Shown here one piece after another: positions 46,880 through 55,531 of a stretch of DNA of 64,000 bases. A program made the position numbers and the translations under genes. Source of the stretch: JAHJQQ01 sp963737555 (lineage in GTDB: Bacteria; Pseudomonadota; Gammaproteobacteria; Thiohalobacterales; Thiohalobacteraceae); NCBI GenBank assembly GCA_963737555.1, contig CAVTTB010000009.1, positions 310,001 to 374,000 of the forward strand. The letters run 5' to 3'. How positions within the stretch are numbered: the stretch's first letter is position 1; every line of letters starts with the position of its first letter. The notes under the pieces are model-generated. The model was not told the origin of the DNA. It did not search any database and saw only the letters and a list, made by a program, of their open reading frames with translations.

Positions 46880-47353
46880 ATGAACCGTCGTCAGGTATTG
46901 CTGGGCTTCACCGCACTGCTGCTCGCCGGCTGCGCCGGCTTCGGCGTGCGCGAACCGTTGCGCGTGTCGGTCGCCGGCATGGACCCGTTGCCGGGCGAAG
47001 GCATGGAGGCGCGCTTCGTCCTCAAACTGCGCGTGCAGAACCCCAACGAAACGGCGCTGGACTTCGATGGCGTGGTCGTCGACTTGGAACTGGCGGGCAA
47101 GGACTTCGCCAGTGGCGTCAGCGACCAACGCGGCAACGTACCGCGCTACGGCGAGTCGATTATCACCGTGCCGGTCACCGTGCCGGCGACGGCCATTCTC
47201 AAGCAGATGTTCAGCATCGCCACCACCGGCAAGCCCCCCAGCAAGCTCGACTACCGCCTGACCGGCCGCCTCGGCGGCATCGGCCTGGGCGGCGCGCGTT
47301 TCGAATCGGAGGGGGAGTTGGAACTGCCGATGGAATCGCGTCGTGGCAAGTAG
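46880..47353 (+). CDS. LEA2/LEA14-like lipoprotein
   Basis: A 157-residue envelope lipoprotein. The signal RRQVLLGFTALLLAGCAGFG has the lipobox LAGC. The body is a single late-embryogenesis-abundant type 2 (WHy) beta-sandwich, seen in ARFVLKLRVQNPNETALDFDGVVVDLELAGKDFASG. Bacterial members are small outer-membrane lipoproteins of unclear function. It lies 40 bases after hydA on the same strand; a functional link to the hydrogenase is not evident. Confidence 0.75.
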   Translation: MNRRQVLLGFTALLLAGCAGFGVREPLRVSVAGMDPLPGEGMEARFVLKLRVQNPNETALDFDGVVVDLELAGKDFASGVSDQRGNVPRYGESIITVPVTVPATAILKQMFSIATTGKPPSKLDYRLTGRLGGIGLGGARFESEGELELPMESRRGK

Positions 47354-47713
47354 CGGGCAGAGTGTCACCGTTAATTTGGAAGAAGACCTGCGCATAGCGT
47401 TGACGCATCCCGTTTGATTCAGATCATTGCGGCTGTGGCGCAGAAGGAGTTCACTGTAGTCGTACGGTGGTCGCGTCCGTTATTCATTGATTGGGCGGTG
47501 TGCGATCAGAAGTTTCCAGCCGTTGTGGCTGGATTGTCGCGGGGATTGATACCCGCGTGTCTACGGAAGCGGCGTACAAGGCTATCCCGTAGGCAAGGTC
47601 TGCCGTCGGCGAACCAGGAGGGTTTGAAGGGTTCACCGGCGGCCGGGCCACTCGCGCAAGACCAATGGGCAAGAACAACAGAAAAGAACAATAGGCTGTG
47701 CCAGCAGGGATAG
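47354..47713. other. Intergenic region before torD-like gene (360 bases)
   Basis: No gene was recognised here. An FNR-like box lies at 47414-47427. A 99-codon open frame (47414-47713) has no recognisable family features, no ribosome-binding site and an arginine/proline-rich composition typical of chance frames in GC-rich DNA. The right end provides the AGGGA site for the torD-like gene. Confidence 0.4.
47414..47427. promoter_or_regulatory. FNR/Anr-like box upstream of the torD-like gene
   Basis: TTGATTCAGATCAT matches TTGAT-N4-ATCAA at nine of ten fixed positions. It lies 287 bases before the torD-like gene. A second, better placed FNR-type promoter is inside this gene block at 48517. Confidence 0.5.
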
Positions 47714-48409
47714 GTGCAGCGGACAGAGTCAAATTTCCAGGGATTGTCACTTATCGATACCGCACTCAACACCGGTTGCGCCACCTTGTTGGACGCCTTG
47801 TCGCTGGCGGTTGCCTATCCGACCGAGGCGTTGGTCGAGGCGTGGCGCAGCGGGGAATTTATAGAAATCCTCGACGCAGCACTCACTCAGGCGCAGGCCG
47901 ATGCCGGCGTGCGGCAAGCCAGTGCAGATCTGGCGGCAGGTATCCAGACGTATTTCAGCCGCGATCGCCAAACGGAGGACGTGCAGGCCGATTATGTGGG
48001 CCTGTTCGAACTCAATCGCGAACAACCACCGGTGTATCTGCTGCAGCATCTCTATAACCGCGAGACGCACACCACGCAGGTGGATCTCTACAAAGCGTTG
48101 TTGGAGCGTTACCGCCGTTGCGGCATCACCCTGAAACAGGGCGAGGGCGCCGTACCGCCCGACCAACTGTCGGTGCAATTGGAATTCATCGCTTACCTGT
48201 GTGGGTATCTCGCTCATGCAAGTGCGGGCGATGACCTTGCACTCTGGCGTGCCTCGCTTAACGACACTGCTCGAATGCTGCATTGGATCGAGGGACCGAT
48301 CGAACGCCTCGAACAAACCGCTGTTCAACACCCAGTCTATTTGCCGTTGCTGCGCTTCGTCCGCCGCGTACTCGATTTGTGTGCCACCACGTCGAGTGAT
48401 GTTGATTAA
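47714..48409 (+). CDS. TorD/DmsD-type molybdoenzyme chaperone
   Basis: A 231-residue helical protein of the TorD family, which binds the Tat leader of a molybdopterin enzyme and helps cofactor insertion before export. Characteristic features are YVGLFELNREQPPVYLLQHLYNRE in the middle and DQLSVQLEFIAYLCG in the central helix. GTG 47714 follows AGGGA. It almost certainly serves the Tat-exported molybdoenzyme encoded at 50551. It is followed by a 204-base gap containing a promoter-like sequence. Confidence 0.85.
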   Translation: MQRTESNFQGLSLIDTALNTGCATLLDALSLAVAYPTEALVEAWRSGEFIEILDAALTQAQADAGVRQASADLAAGIQTYFSRDRQTEDVQADYVGLFELNREQPPVYLLQHLYNRETHTTQVDLYKALLERYRRCGITLKQGEGAVPPDQLSVQLEFIAYLCGYLAHASAGDDLALWRASLNDTARMLHWIEGPIERLEQTAVQHPVYLPLLRFVRRVLDLCATTSSDVD

Positions 48410-48516
48410 GGTCAATGTCATCGACGCCTATGTCGTTCAAAGTGACCATCGTCGTAGGTGCGAGAGTCCGGGCCATCAAGCACGAAACATAGGCGCGACG
48501 ATTACCACTCGATCCT

Positions 48517-48558
48517 TTGACATACATCAGTTGTGGACTTGGATTCGACTGCTATACC
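48517..48558 (+). promoter_or_regulatory. Class II FNR-type promoter before the iron-sulfur gene
   Basis: TTGACATACATCAG (48517-48530) matches the FNR consensus at eight of ten positions. TATACC (48553-48558) lies exactly where a -10 element would be if the box is centred at -41.5, giving a predicted transcription start near 48565 and a leader of about 49 bases. Upstream, CGCCTATGT (48425-48433) and ACATAGGCG (48487-48495) form a 9-bp inverted pair. Confidence 0.55.
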
Positions 48559-48613
48559 TCTGAATAAGTGAATTAGAAAAAACTTATATACATGCACTGA
48601 GGGAGAGGATGCC

Positions 48614-49342
48614 ATGCCCAAGAAATACGTAATGCTCGTCGATTCAGAGCGGTGCGTTAACTGCAAGGCGTGCGAGGTGTCCTGTCGCGCCGAGTGGAAT
48701 ACCCCTCTCGGATATTCCCGTAACTGGGTCAGCGAAGTGATGGCCATCACCGATGATGGTGTCCCCAAGCTGTCGTTGCTCTCGGGCCGCTGCATGCACT
48801 GCGACGACCCTCCGTGTGTGACCTCCTGTCCGACCGGCGCGTCCTACAAGCGCGACGACGGTCTCGTGCTGGTCGATCGCGATCTGTGCACCGGCTGCGA
48901 ATTCTGCATCGATCCCTGCCCGTACAACGCGCGTTTCCGCGATCCGACCGACGGCATGATTTCCAAGTGCACGTTCTGTCAGCCGCGCATCGATGTGGGT
49001 GAGGAACCGGCTTGTGTCCATGTCTGCTTCACCCGCGCGCTGATGTTCGGCGATGCCAATGACCCGACGTCCGATGTGGCACGTCGTCTGGCCGATGGCA
49101 CCTGGCAGCGTCTGGTGACGACCGAGGTCGACGTCGGGCCGAACATTTACTACTCCAAGGGCTCCGTGTTTGATGAAACGGTACTGCCCAAGAAGAAAGA
49201 GCCCACCGTCGCCGCGCAGACGCTGGCCGTCGTCAATCCCGCATTGAAGATCGGCTTGGGCGGCATGCTGGGTCTATTCGGTGCGGCGGGTGTCGTGAAA
49301 CTCATCAAGCGCAAGGACGAGGTGGCCAGCCATGAAAAATGA
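48614..49342 (+). CDS. Iron-sulfur electron-transfer subunit (PhsB/PsrB/TtrB-like), membrane-tailed
   Basis: A 242-residue protein with four ferredoxin-type [4Fe-4S] motifs in the DmsB/PsrB pattern: CVNCKACEVSC, CMHCDDPPCVTSCPTG, CTGCEFCIDPCPY and CTFCQPRI with CVHVC. A C-terminal hydrophobic helix (ALKIGLGGMLGLFGAAGVVKLI) would anchor it. It transfers electrons between the molybdopterin subunit and the membrane cytochrome. It overlaps the cytochrome b gene by 11 bases. The catalytic subunit is three genes downstream. Confidence 0.92.
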   Translation: MPKKYVMLVDSERCVNCKACEVSCRAEWNTPLGYSRNWVSEVMAITDDGVPKLSLLSGRCMHCDDPPCVTSCPTGASYKRDDGLVLVDRDLCTGCEFCIDPCPYNARFRDPTDGMISKCTFCQPRIDVGEEPACVHVCFTRALMFGDANDPTSDVARRLADGTWQRLVTTEVDVGPNIYYSKGSVFDETVLPKKKEPTVAAQTLAVVNPALKIGLGGMLGLFGAAGVVKLIKRKDEVASHEK

Positions 49343-50063
49343 AACCGTACCGGTCAAACCCGGGTTCATCTATGCGCGGCCGAAGAAGGTCATCCGCCTG
49401 CATTGGTTCAACGCTATCAGCTGGCTGGTGCTGACGCTGTCGGGACTGGGCATCATCCGCGGCAGTCTGCGCTTTATGCCGCATGGCTATGCGGAATGGA
49501 TGCAGAACGCGGTCGGTGGTCAGTTCAATCTGATCGTCGGTCATTCGCTGATTGGCCTGTTATGGGCCGGTGTGTTTTTCATCTTCGTGCTGTTCAACTG
49601 GAGTAGCGTGGTCTGGCCGTTCCTGAAGAGGATTCTGTCGATCACGCCGATGTCGGTGCTGCGCGATCTGTGGCAGATGGTGGTGGCGATTGCGAATCTG
49701 TTCGGCCTGCTGAAATCCGCGAAGCTGCCGCCGCCGGGCCGTTACAACGGCGCGCAACGTTTGCTCGGCACGATGATCATCGCCTCCAGCATGGTGATCG
49801 CGCTGACCGGAACATTGATGTTCGTGCTGTTCCTGTTAACCCCCATGGTTGTCGATGGTGCGGTGTTCCGTTGGGCGCTGGTGGCGCACGCCTTCTTCGT
49901 CGGTCTGGTCTACATCGGGTTGGTCGCGCATATCTACTACGCGCTGGTCGAAGACTCGGAAGCCTTGCGATCGATGCAAGACGGTTATCTCGAAGAAGAC
50001 TATGTGAAACGGCACTGCCCGGCGTGGTACGACGAACTCAAGCAGCAGGGCCGTATTCGGTAA
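49332..50063 (+). CDS. Membrane cytochrome b (formate dehydrogenase gamma/FdnI-like)
   Basis: A 243-residue inner-membrane protein with about four spans and the histidines of a di-haem cytochrome b: RLHWFNAISW near the N-terminus, VGHSLIGLLWAG, and HAFFVGLVYIGLVAHIYYAL in the last span. This is the Ni,Fe-hydrogenase/formate-dehydrogenase cytochrome b family rather than the DmsC/NrfD family that usually partners PhsA/PsrA-like enzymes. It should connect the molybdoenzyme to the quinone pool. It overlaps the iron-sulfur gene. Confidence 0.88.
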   Translation: MKNETVPVKPGFIYARPKKVIRLHWFNAISWLVLTLSGLGIIRGSLRFMPHGYAEWMQNAVGGQFNLIVGHSLIGLLWAGVFFIFVLFNWSSVVWPFLKRILSITPMSVLRDLWQMVVAIANLFGLLKSAKLPPPGRYNGAQRLLGTMIIASSMVIALTGTLMFVLFLLTPMVVDGAVFRWALVAHAFFVGLVYIGLVAHIYYALVEDSEALRSMQDGYLEEDYVKRHCPAWYDELKQQGRIR

Positions 50064-50099
50064 CGACATCATTCTAATGAGAGCGATTGGAGACTGAAC

Positions 50100-50507
50100 A
50101 TGAACGCAGGCATGAAAAAACTGGCAACGGCACTGACCTTGGTATGCATCGGCATGGCGAGTGCGAATGCGCTGGCCGAGGACGCGAATCCAAAACGCGG
50201 CCGGGTGTACTTCAAGATGGTGTGCACGGTGTGTCACATGACCCAGGCCGGCAAGGCATTCCCACCGTCCTCGTACACCATGGCCGAGTGGGGCAGCTAT
50301 ATAGACGCCGACAAGCACGACAAGACCGGTGCGACGAATCCATCGGTCAAATACTACGTCAGCCAGGAATACCGCAAGAGTATCGCCGACAGCAACAAGG
50401 CGGCCGCGAAGTTCCAGGAAGAATCGGATGCACAGATGCTGGCCGATGTACGCGCCTTTCTAATCTCGGGCGCCAAGGACTCGGATACACCGGCCTCCTG
50501 CGAATAA
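50100..50507 (+). CDS. Periplasmic monohaem cytochrome c
   Basis: A 135-residue protein with a signal peptide ending ANALA-EDA and one haem motif, CTVCH at residues 42-46. It lies between the membrane cytochrome b and the molybdoenzyme gene, so it probably exchanges electrons with the molybdoenzyme in the periplasm. A Cys near the C-terminus (PASCE) is unpaired. GGAG precedes the ATG. Confidence 0.9.
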   Translation: MNAGMKKLATALTLVCIGMASANALAEDANPKRGRVYFKMVCTVCHMTQAGKAFPPSSYTMAEWGSYIDADKHDKTGATNPSVKYYVSQEYRKSIADSNKAAAKFQEESDAQMLADVRAFLISGAKDSDTPASCE

Positions 50508-50550
50508 ACGCACAAACAGCAAATTACTGCATATCACCGAGGGCATCGCC

Positions 50551-52785
50551 ATGAAGGAACGAGCCACACCTAACGAATCCACGCACGGCCTGAGCCGTCG
50601 CGGCTTCCTCGGTTTATTGGGAAGCGCCGGCGCCGGCGCAATGGGCTTGCGCTCTTTCGATGCCTTGGCCGATGTGGTCCCGCATTCCCAGGAAACCTAT
50701 CGCAAGGTCGAGACCATCGGTTCGGTCTGCTCGATGTGCGTGAACCGCTGCGGCATCCGTTGCCGCGTGGTCGACGGCGTGCTGGAAAAGATCGACGGCG
50801 ATCCGCGCAATCCGAATTCGCGTGGCGGTACTTGCGCGAAAGGTCAGGCCGGCATCATGCAGGTCTACGACCCGGACCGCATCCGTTATCCGATGATCCG
50901 CGTCGGTGAACGCGGTGAGGGTAAATGGCGGCGCGCGAGTTGGGACGAGGCGTATGAATACGTCGCCGAGAATCTGGTGAAGATCATCGATAAGCATGGC
51001 CCGGAATCGCTGTTCTGGTCCTCGACCACCGATCTTACCGAGACCTTCTTCGTCAAGCTCGGTACATATCTCGGCACGCAGAACAATGCCCGTCATGCCT
51101 CGCTGTGTCTGGCGTCGCGCAATGTCGGTTACTTCGCCAGCATGGGCGGTGTGCCCGAGATCGATCTGGCCAATTCCAAATACATCATCATGTATGGCGC
51201 GAATCGTTTGGAGTCTTTCGAACTGCCGTACAACATCGACTTGGTCGACGCAGTACAGAAGGGCGCCAAGTTGGTGGTCGTCGATCCACGCATGACCTAC
51301 ACGGCGGCGAAGGGCGAATGGATTGCGATCCGCCCGCGTACCGACCTGGCGCTGAATCTCGCGCTGATGCATGTGTTGATCAACGAAGAACTCTACGACA
51401 AAGAATTCGTCGCCAATCGCACTGTCGGTTTCGAGGCACTCAAGGCGCATGTCGCACTGAATACGCCGGAGTGGGCCGAGCAGGAAACCGAAATCCCGGC
51501 CGACAAGATCCGCCAGATGGCGCGCGAAATGGCCGCGGCGGCGCCGGCAGTAGCCGTGTTCCCCGGCCGTCGTACCTCCTGGTACACCAACGACACCATC
51601 TTCCGTCAATCGATGGGCATGCTCACCGGCCTGCTCGGCGCAGTCGACGCACCCGGCGCGGCATACTTCGGCGGCGACAAGGCCGCGCTCGGCAGTTACA
51701 GCTGGGCGATCGAGCCGGTGGAACTGGCGCCGAAGTTCGACGGTTTCGATGAGAAGTTCCCGCTGGCGAATCACGAAGACGGCGGTTATGTGCACATGCG
51801 CGACGCCGTTCTCAACGGCACCGCCAAGAATCCGGTCAAGGGTTGGATGATCTATCACCAGAATCCGCTGGCCGGTGTGCTCGATTCCAACAAGACTTTG
51901 GAAATGATGAAGCAGATGGATTTCATCGGCGTCATCGACATTCAACCGTCGCAGACGGCGTGGATGGCCGACATCATTCTGCCCGAGACGACCTATCTGG
52001 AACGCCTCGATCCGATCTGGGCGCCGCCGAGCACGCCGGCCTTCATGGCGATACGCCAGCCGGTGGTCGCACCGCAGGGCGAGGCCAAGCCGGTACTCGA
52101 TATCATCAAGGGCATCGCACGTGAAATGGACAAGCGCCATGAGTTCGAGACGCCGTTGACCGAAGCCTTTGACTTCACCATCGAAGAGTATGTCGATGCG
52201 CAGCTCAAGGGCGCCGCGCTCGACCGCGCCGGTCTGATGAAGGAAGGCATTTGGGTGGCGCCGACCAGTGGCATCAAGTTCGGCAAGTTCCGCAGCGGCG
52301 AGGCAACCTTCAAGACGCCTTCCGGCAAGTTGGAGTTCGTCTCCGAACGTTTCGTGCGCAACGGTTATCCGGGGCTGCCGACCTACGAATCGCCGCGCGA
52401 AGAAGCGGGCAAGCAGCGTCTGATCACCGGCCGACATTCCTGGTTCACGCATTCGTTCAACCAGAACAACGCATGGCTGAACGATCTGTATCCGGAGAAC
52501 GAGGCGTGGATCAATCCCGCCGTCGCCAGCGAGAAAGGCATCAAGGATGGCGAATACGTCAAGGTCCGCAGCTCACGCGGCGAGATCCGCATCAAGGCCA
52601 AGGTCACGCCACGTATCCGCAAGGACACGCTGTTCATCTGTCACGGCTTCGGCGGTGAGAAGGGTGGACAGACGACACTGGCCGGTCGCGGCGGTCCCGA
52701 TCAGGTGCTGATGGAAAGTGCGGCTGACGAGATCAGTAACAATCAGGCGATGCACGAAACCTTTGTCGAAGTACTGAAGGCGTGA
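50551..52785 (+). CDS. Tat-exported molybdopterin oxidoreductase (PhsA/PsrA-like catalytic subunit)
   Basis: A 744-residue DMSO reductase family enzyme. The Tat signal is LSRRGFLGLLG. The [4Fe-4S] site is Cys60, Cys63, Cys67 and Cys95 (CSMCVNRCGIRC and GGTCAKG). The residue expected to bind molybdenum is Cys186 in RHASLCLASRN, as in polysulfide/thiosulfate reductases and unlike the Ser of DMSO reductase. The C-terminal domain has ITGRHSWFTHSFNQNNAWL. The substrate is probably an inorganic sulfur compound, since YeeE/YedE is encoded 25 bases downstream; arsenate, tetrathionate or sulfite cannot be excluded. Confidence 0.9.
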   Translation: MKERATPNESTHGLSRRGFLGLLGSAGAGAMGLRSFDALADVVPHSQETYRKVETIGSVCSMCVNRCGIRCRVVDGVLEKIDGDPRNPNSRGGTCAKGQAGIMQVYDPDRIRYPMIRVGERGEGKWRRASWDEAYEYVAENLVKIIDKHGPESLFWSSTTDLTETFFVKLGTYLGTQNNARHASLCLASRNVGYFASMGGVPEIDLANSKYIIMYGANRLESFELPYNIDLVDAVQKGAKLVVVDPRMTYTAAKGEWIAIRPRTDLALNLALMHVLINEELYDKEFVANRTVGFEALKAHVALNTPEWAEQETEIPADKIRQMAREMAAAAPAVAVFPGRRTSWYTNDTIFRQSMGMLTGLLGAVDAPGAAYFGGDKAALGSYSWAIEPVELAPKFDGFDEKFPLANHEDGGYVHMRDAVLNGTAKNPVKGWMIYHQNPLAGVLDSNKTLEMMKQMDFIGVIDIQPSQTAWMADIILPETTYLERLDPIWAPPSTPAFMAIRQPVVAPQGEAKPVLDIIKGIAREMDKRHEFETPLTEAFDFTIEEYVDAQLKGAALDRAGLMKEGIWVAPTSGIKFGKFRSGEATFKTPSGKLEFVSERFVRNGYPGLPTYESPREEAGKQRLITGRHSWFTHSFNQNNAWLNDLYPENEAWINPAVASEKGIKDGEYVKVRSSRGEIRIKAKVTPRIRKDTLFICHGFGGEKGGQTTLAGRGGPDQVLMESAADEISNNQAMHETFVEVLKA

Positions 52786-52810
52786 ATGACAAGCGTCGGA
52801 GGAGCCAGCC

Positions 52811-54085
52811 ATGAATGAATCGACGACGACCAATGGCGCCGGCAGCGACGTGCGTAGTGTGCCGCGCTGGGTCAGCGGTTTCAAAGCGGATTACGAAGCC
52901 ATTCTGGTTCATGAATGGTCTCCGTACCTGGGCGCGGTCCTGCTGGTGGTGGTGAATTCCGTGCTGCTGCTCAGCGGCCTGTTCTGGGGTGTGTTCGGCG
53001 GGCTGAAACTGTGGGGCGATTGGTTCAATCACTTCATCGGTCTCGCGCCGTTGCTGAATATCAAAGAGGAACTGGAGAATCCCTTACTGCAGCGTATTTC
53101 GCTGATGGACATCACGCTGATCCTCGGTGCGTTTTCCGCCGCTCTGATGTCGCGGCAATTCGCTGTGCGTCGGCCGCCGCCGCAGGAATATGTCAACGCC
53201 GCACTGGGCGGTTCCCTGATGGGCGTGGGCGCGACCCTGGCCGGTGGTTGTACGACTGGCGGTTTCTTCACGCCGCTGATGTTTCAATCGGCATCCGGTT
53301 GGGCGATGTGGGCCGGACTGTTGCTCGGTGCCTTCATTGGGCTGAAGGCGCTGCTCTGGGAAATGGAAAACATTTCCTGGGGCACGCAAGCGCCGCCGAT
53401 AAAAGAGAACCTCGGCTTCAAACGCATCTCGCCGTGGTTGGGTTTCGCCGTACTCGCCGGTATCGTCTGGTGGGCAACATCCTGGTACGGATCTGAAGAC
53501 ACCAAACTCGCGGCGCGCGGCATCGTCATTCTCAGTGGCTTCGCGCAAGGATTTATTCTGCATCGCTCGCGTTTCTGCACTGCACGCGCCTTCCGCGAAC
53601 CGTTCATGACGGCCGAAGGTGAAATGACCAAGGCGATGATTCTCGCGCTGGCCATCGGCATCCCGGTGTCCTCATTGCTGCTGCAATACAAGACCGTCGA
53701 TCCGTTCCTGGCGATACCGCCGACGTTCTGGATCGGTGCATTGGGTGGCGGTGTCATCTTCGGTTTCGGCATGGTGTTCGCCGGCGGCTGTGCGACCGGT
53801 TCGATGTGGCGCATGGGTGAAGGTCATCTGAAATTGTGGGTGGCGGTGTTCTTCTTCTCCTGGATCGGTTCGATCTTCAGTGCCATCGCCAAGCAGACCG
53901 GCCTGATGGTGCGCGAGACCGATCTCGATCTGATGGTCGACACCACCAAAGTCGGTTACCAGGCCTATATGCCGGATATGTTCGGCAGTTGGGGTTGGGT
54001 GTATCTGCTCAGCTTCGGCATCCTGGCGCTCTGGTACGCGCTGGTGCGCTACAACGAATCCACCGAGAAATTCACGGTGTTGTAA
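52811..54085 (+). CDS. YeeE/YedE family sulfur (thiosulfate) transporter
   Basis: A 424-residue membrane protein with about ten spans in two repeats. Each repeat has the conserved Cys motif: LAGGCTTGGFFTP and FAGGCATGSMWRMGEG. A third conserved region, GFILHRSRFCTARAFREPF, is present. YeeE of this family imports thiosulfate through cysteine relay in known examples. Its position straight after the molybdoenzyme suggests it moves that enzyme's substrate or product. A GGAGG site precedes the ATG. The ATPase operon starts 27 bases after its stop. Confidence 0.9.
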   Translation: MNESTTTNGAGSDVRSVPRWVSGFKADYEAILVHEWSPYLGAVLLVVVNSVLLLSGLFWGVFGGLKLWGDWFNHFIGLAPLLNIKEELENPLLQRISLMDITLILGAFSAALMSRQFAVRRPPPQEYVNAALGGSLMGVGATLAGGCTTGGFFTPLMFQSASGWAMWAGLLLGAFIGLKALLWEMENISWGTQAPPIKENLGFKRISPWLGFAVLAGIVWWATSWYGSEDTKLAARGIVILSGFAQGFILHRSRFCTARAFREPFMTAEGEMTKAMILALAIGIPVSSLLLQYKTVDPFLAIPPTFWIGALGGGVIFGFGMVFAGGCATGSMWRMGEGHLKLWVAVFFFSWIGSIFSAIAKQTGLMVRETDLDLMVDTTKVGYQAYMPDMFGSWGWVYLLSFGILALWYALVRYNESTEKFTVL

Positions 54086-54112
54086 CAGGCTATCCGTCCG
54101 GAGGGGCGTGCA

Positions 54113-54434
54113 ATGGAAGACGTACTCAAGGAATTGCTCGATACCGAGTTGCAGGCCGAGGCGCTGGTCAAAGAGGCGAATGCGCGCTACGAGCAACTGA
54201 TCCGCGATGCGCGCACCGATGCGCAGGCGGCGGATCAGGACTTCATCTCCCGTCTGCCGTCCTTGTTTGAGTCACATCTGCTGAAGATCGAGGATCGTAC
54301 CGACGCAGACCGTCGCCGAATTGCGCCGCCGTTACGACGAACGGCGCCGTGAGTTGCGCAGTGTGGCGGAGGGGCGCGAGCCCGAGGCGATCGAGGCGGC
54401 CGTCAGCCTGATCACCGACCCGGCCCAGGAATGA
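54113..54434 (+). CDS. V/A-type ATPase peripheral stalk (G/H-like coiled-coil) subunit, frameshifted
   Basis: A short coiled-coil protein (about 106 residues once repaired) with heptad-rich charged sequence: LLDTELQAEALVKEANARYEQLIRDARTDAQ and TVAELRRRYDERRRELRSVAEG. It is the first gene of the V/A-type ATPase operon and probably pairs with subunit E in the stator. The frame shifts by +1 near 54300-54310; the second frame ends at TGA 54432-54434, which overlaps the start of subunit C. GGAGGGG precedes ATG 54113. Confidence 0.75.
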
Positions 54435-55516
54435 CGATGACAGGTAACACCGCCAGCTACGCCTACCTGCATGCCCGAGTTTCAGTCCTGACCGAGCAAC
54501 TCATGTCGGTGGCCGAGCTGGAAAGACTGATCGTCTGCCCACCGGATCAGGAAGCCGATTTGCTGGAACGCGCCGGGTTGTCGCGGAACCTGGATCGCGG
54601 ACTGGAAGATCCCGCCGTTCTGGAACAAAAACTGGTCGATGCCTTTATAGCGGATTTCACCGTGCTGGCGCGTGCCCTGTCCGGCGTGCAGCGCGAACTG
54701 CTGGTGTACTGGGCGAGGCGCTACGAACTCAGCAATCTCAAGGCTATCATCCGCGGAAAAATTTCCGATCAGCCGGCGGAGAAGATCCGCGAACAACTGC
54801 TCGACATCGGCAGCTTCGCGACGCTGCCCGTCGATGAGTTGCTGCGCACGGACGACGTTGCCGAATTGCTGCGCATGCTGGAGAAGACGCCTTATGCCGA
54901 TATCGCGCGCCAGGCGCGGCGCATATACGAGGAACAGCAAGATCAGTTCGCGTTGGACGCCGCTGTCGATCGGCGTTATCTCGCCGGCATGAACAAGCGC
55001 CTTACCGCGCTAGATGCCAATGATCGGCGTATCTTGCGTCCGCTGATCGGTAGCATATTGGATCGCTACAATCTGGTATGGCTGCTGCGTTTCCGTTTCG
55101 CCTACCATCTCACGCCAGCGGAAACCTATTACCTGCTGATTCCCGGCGGCTACCACCTGCGCGGCCCTGATTTGCAGGCGCTGGCGCAGCTGGGAAGTTT
55201 CGAGGATGTGTTGAGCAATCTGCCTGCGGTGCTGGCACATGAGCTGGAACATGCCAGTTGCATCAACAGCGCCGACCGCCTGTTGGAACTGCAGGTCGGC
55301 CGCATCGCCGAGTCGATCCTGCGCCACACCGCCTTCAACCTGGCACGTGCTTGCGCCTATATGCTGCTGCGTGAACGCGATCTGTTGCGGATTCATGCGG
55401 TACTCAAAGGCAAGCGCCTGCAGATGAGTCCAGAGAGTATTCGGCTGGCGCTGTGGCCACCGCTGACGGCGTTGATTGACGCCGAGCCGCACGGTTCCCG
55501 TGCGGCACTGGGCTGA
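54431..55516 (+). CDS. ntpC: V/A-type ATPase subunit C (central-stalk cap, AC39 type)
   Basis: A 361-residue protein of the V-type subunit C/d family, which links the central stalk to the membrane rotor. Typical features are YAYLHARVSVLTEQLM at the start, YWARRYELSNLKAIIRGK, and RLLELQVGRIAESILRHTAFNLARACAYMLLRERDLLRIHAVLKGKRLQM near the C-terminus, which corresponds to the family's final repeat. The ATG overlaps the preceding stop. Subunit I follows after 15 bases. Confidence 0.9.
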   Translation: MTMTGNTASYAYLHARVSVLTEQLMSVAELERLIVCPPDQEADLLERAGLSRNLDRGLEDPAVLEQKLVDAFIADFTVLARALSGVQRELLVYWARRYELSNLKAIIRGKISDQPAEKIREQLLDIGSFATLPVDELLRTDDVAELLRMLEKTPYADIARQARRIYEEQQDQFALDAAVDRRYLAGMNKRLTALDANDRRILRPLIGSILDRYNLVWLLRFRFAYHLTPAETYYLLIPGGYHLRGPDLQALAQLGSFEDVLSNLPAVLAHELEHASCINSADRLLELQVGRIAESILRHTAFNLARACAYMLLRERDLLRIHAVLKGKRLQMSPESIRLALWPPLTALIDAEPHGSRAALG

Positions 55517-55531
55517 CGTGGAGCGGATGCC

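Noticed and set aside
47414..47713. A 99-codon open frame in the gap before the torD-like gene
   Set aside because: No ribosome-binding site, arginine- and proline-rich chance composition, and no recognisable family feature; the region is better explained as regulatory.
50614..52452. A 612-codon open frame on the minus strand opposite the molybdoenzyme
   Set aside because: It is an antisense shadow of a conserved gene in GC-rich DNA, with His/Arg/Leu-biased composition and no domain.
50551..52785. Assignment of the molybdoenzyme as SoeA sulfite dehydrogenase
   Set aside because: SoeA proteins are longer and normally paired with a SoeC/DmsC-type membrane subunit, which is absent; the Cys ligand and length fit PhsA/PsrA better.
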